Source: Breviolum minutum Mf 1.05b.01 (Eukaryota; Sar; Dinophyceae; Suessiales; Symbiodiniaceae). From it: a DNA stretch of 64,000 nt. Below are positions 63,870 through 64,000 of the stretch, piece after piece (positions within the stretch are counted from its first letter, which is position 1; every line of letters begins with the position of its first letter). The notes under the pieces were generated by a model. The model was not told the origin of the DNA, did not search any database, and saw nothing but the letters and a program-made list of their open reading frames with translations. The position numbers were made by a program, and so were the translations under genes. Location: the NCBI GenBank assembly GCA_000507305.1, contig DF239248.1, forward strand, positions 151,111 through 215,110, given 5' to 3'.

Positions 63870-64000
63870 TCAGACACTGTTTGCCTGTTCTGCGTTTTCT
63901 TTTTGCCTCCGATGTCTGTGCGTAATGGGCTGGCTGTCCTCAAGTTGCTTCGCCTTCTGGCCCTTTCTCAGGGACCAGCGGCGAAAGGCGTTCCTCCTTC
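63870..64000 (-). CDS. Partial basic protein, cut by the window edge
   Basis: Reading in from the right edge, the frame gives RRNAFRRWSLRKGQKAKQLE and PITHRHRRQKENAEQANSV to TGA at 63870. It is rich in Arg, Lys, Gln and His, GC-richer than its surroundings, and looks like a basic nuclear or RNA-binding type tail, though no domain is visible. It may not end at the TGA: CAG|GCAAAC, a GC-type donor of the sort dinoflagellates can use, lies just before. Confidence 0.42.
   Translation of the reverse strand, partial: RRNAFRRWSLRKGQKAKQLEDSQPITHRHRRQKENAEQANSV

Noticed and set aside
1..64000. tRNA, rRNA or snRNA genes
   Set aside because: I looked for tRNA T-arm (GGTTCGA-type) and conserved rRNA or snRNA blocks on both strands and found none convincing.

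Overview
The window looks like nuclear DNA of a eukaryotic alga or protist, most likely a dinoflagellate. It is about 40-45% GC by eye and full of short palindromic transposon-like repeats and microsatellites. I see no operons, rRNA, tRNA or CRISPR. The one unmistakable gene is a single-exon Na+/H+ antiporter. Several short coding stretches are flanked by GT-AG splice signals. The dinoflagellate assignment is an inference. It rests on gene sparsity, the uninterrupted antiporter gene, the density of miniature elements (MITEs), and a 93-bp tandem repeat at 12.6-12.96 kb whose translation resembles junk ORFs I remember from Symbiodiniaceae and Polarella gene sets. I could not check any of this.

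Layout. 0-20 kb holds isolated exon-like stretches, many MITEs of families A, B, C, E, H, I and M, a 0.79-kb TTAG-type array (11.8-12.6 kb) and the 93-bp tandem array. At 17.4-17.7 kb a single N separates two nearly identical 122/123-bp copies, probably a bad contig join. 20-29.2 kb is the richest in candidate spliced genes: a plus-strand pair near 21.0-21.8 kb, opposed reading frames at 21.8-22.35 kb, a three-exon minus-strand model at 22.7-23.34 kb with consistent phases, a TGA-interrupted frame at 27.0-27.4 kb and a two-exon plus-strand model at 28.5-29.18 kb. 29-39 kb is MITE-dense with scattered exon-like stretches. 39.0-40.8 kb is the antiporter gene on the minus strand. 42.3-49.4 kb is almost free of MITEs and holds satellite-like DNA plus a LINE reverse-transcriptase tail. 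49.9-64 kb returns to dense MITEs with a possible Penelope-like fragment, more exon-like stretches and a gene entering from the right edge.

MITE family A (about 100-115 bp, ends CTAGGTGGTGGTTTCAA and its complement, 4-bp target duplications) is the best supported mobile family: nine copies carry perfect 4-bp duplications, one sits inside a family C element, and one has a related copy elsewhere in the window without the insertion. Several candidate reading frames start or stop at a MITE edge, so these elements seem to supply stop codons, splice acceptors and intron or UTR sequence. The antiporter is the only product with a clear function. The other candidate exons are unrecognised and need transcript evidence. 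Start codons were re-read because long open frames in this AT-rich DNA often begin at TTG or GTG; the antiporter most likely starts at an ATG 33 bases inside its longest frame.
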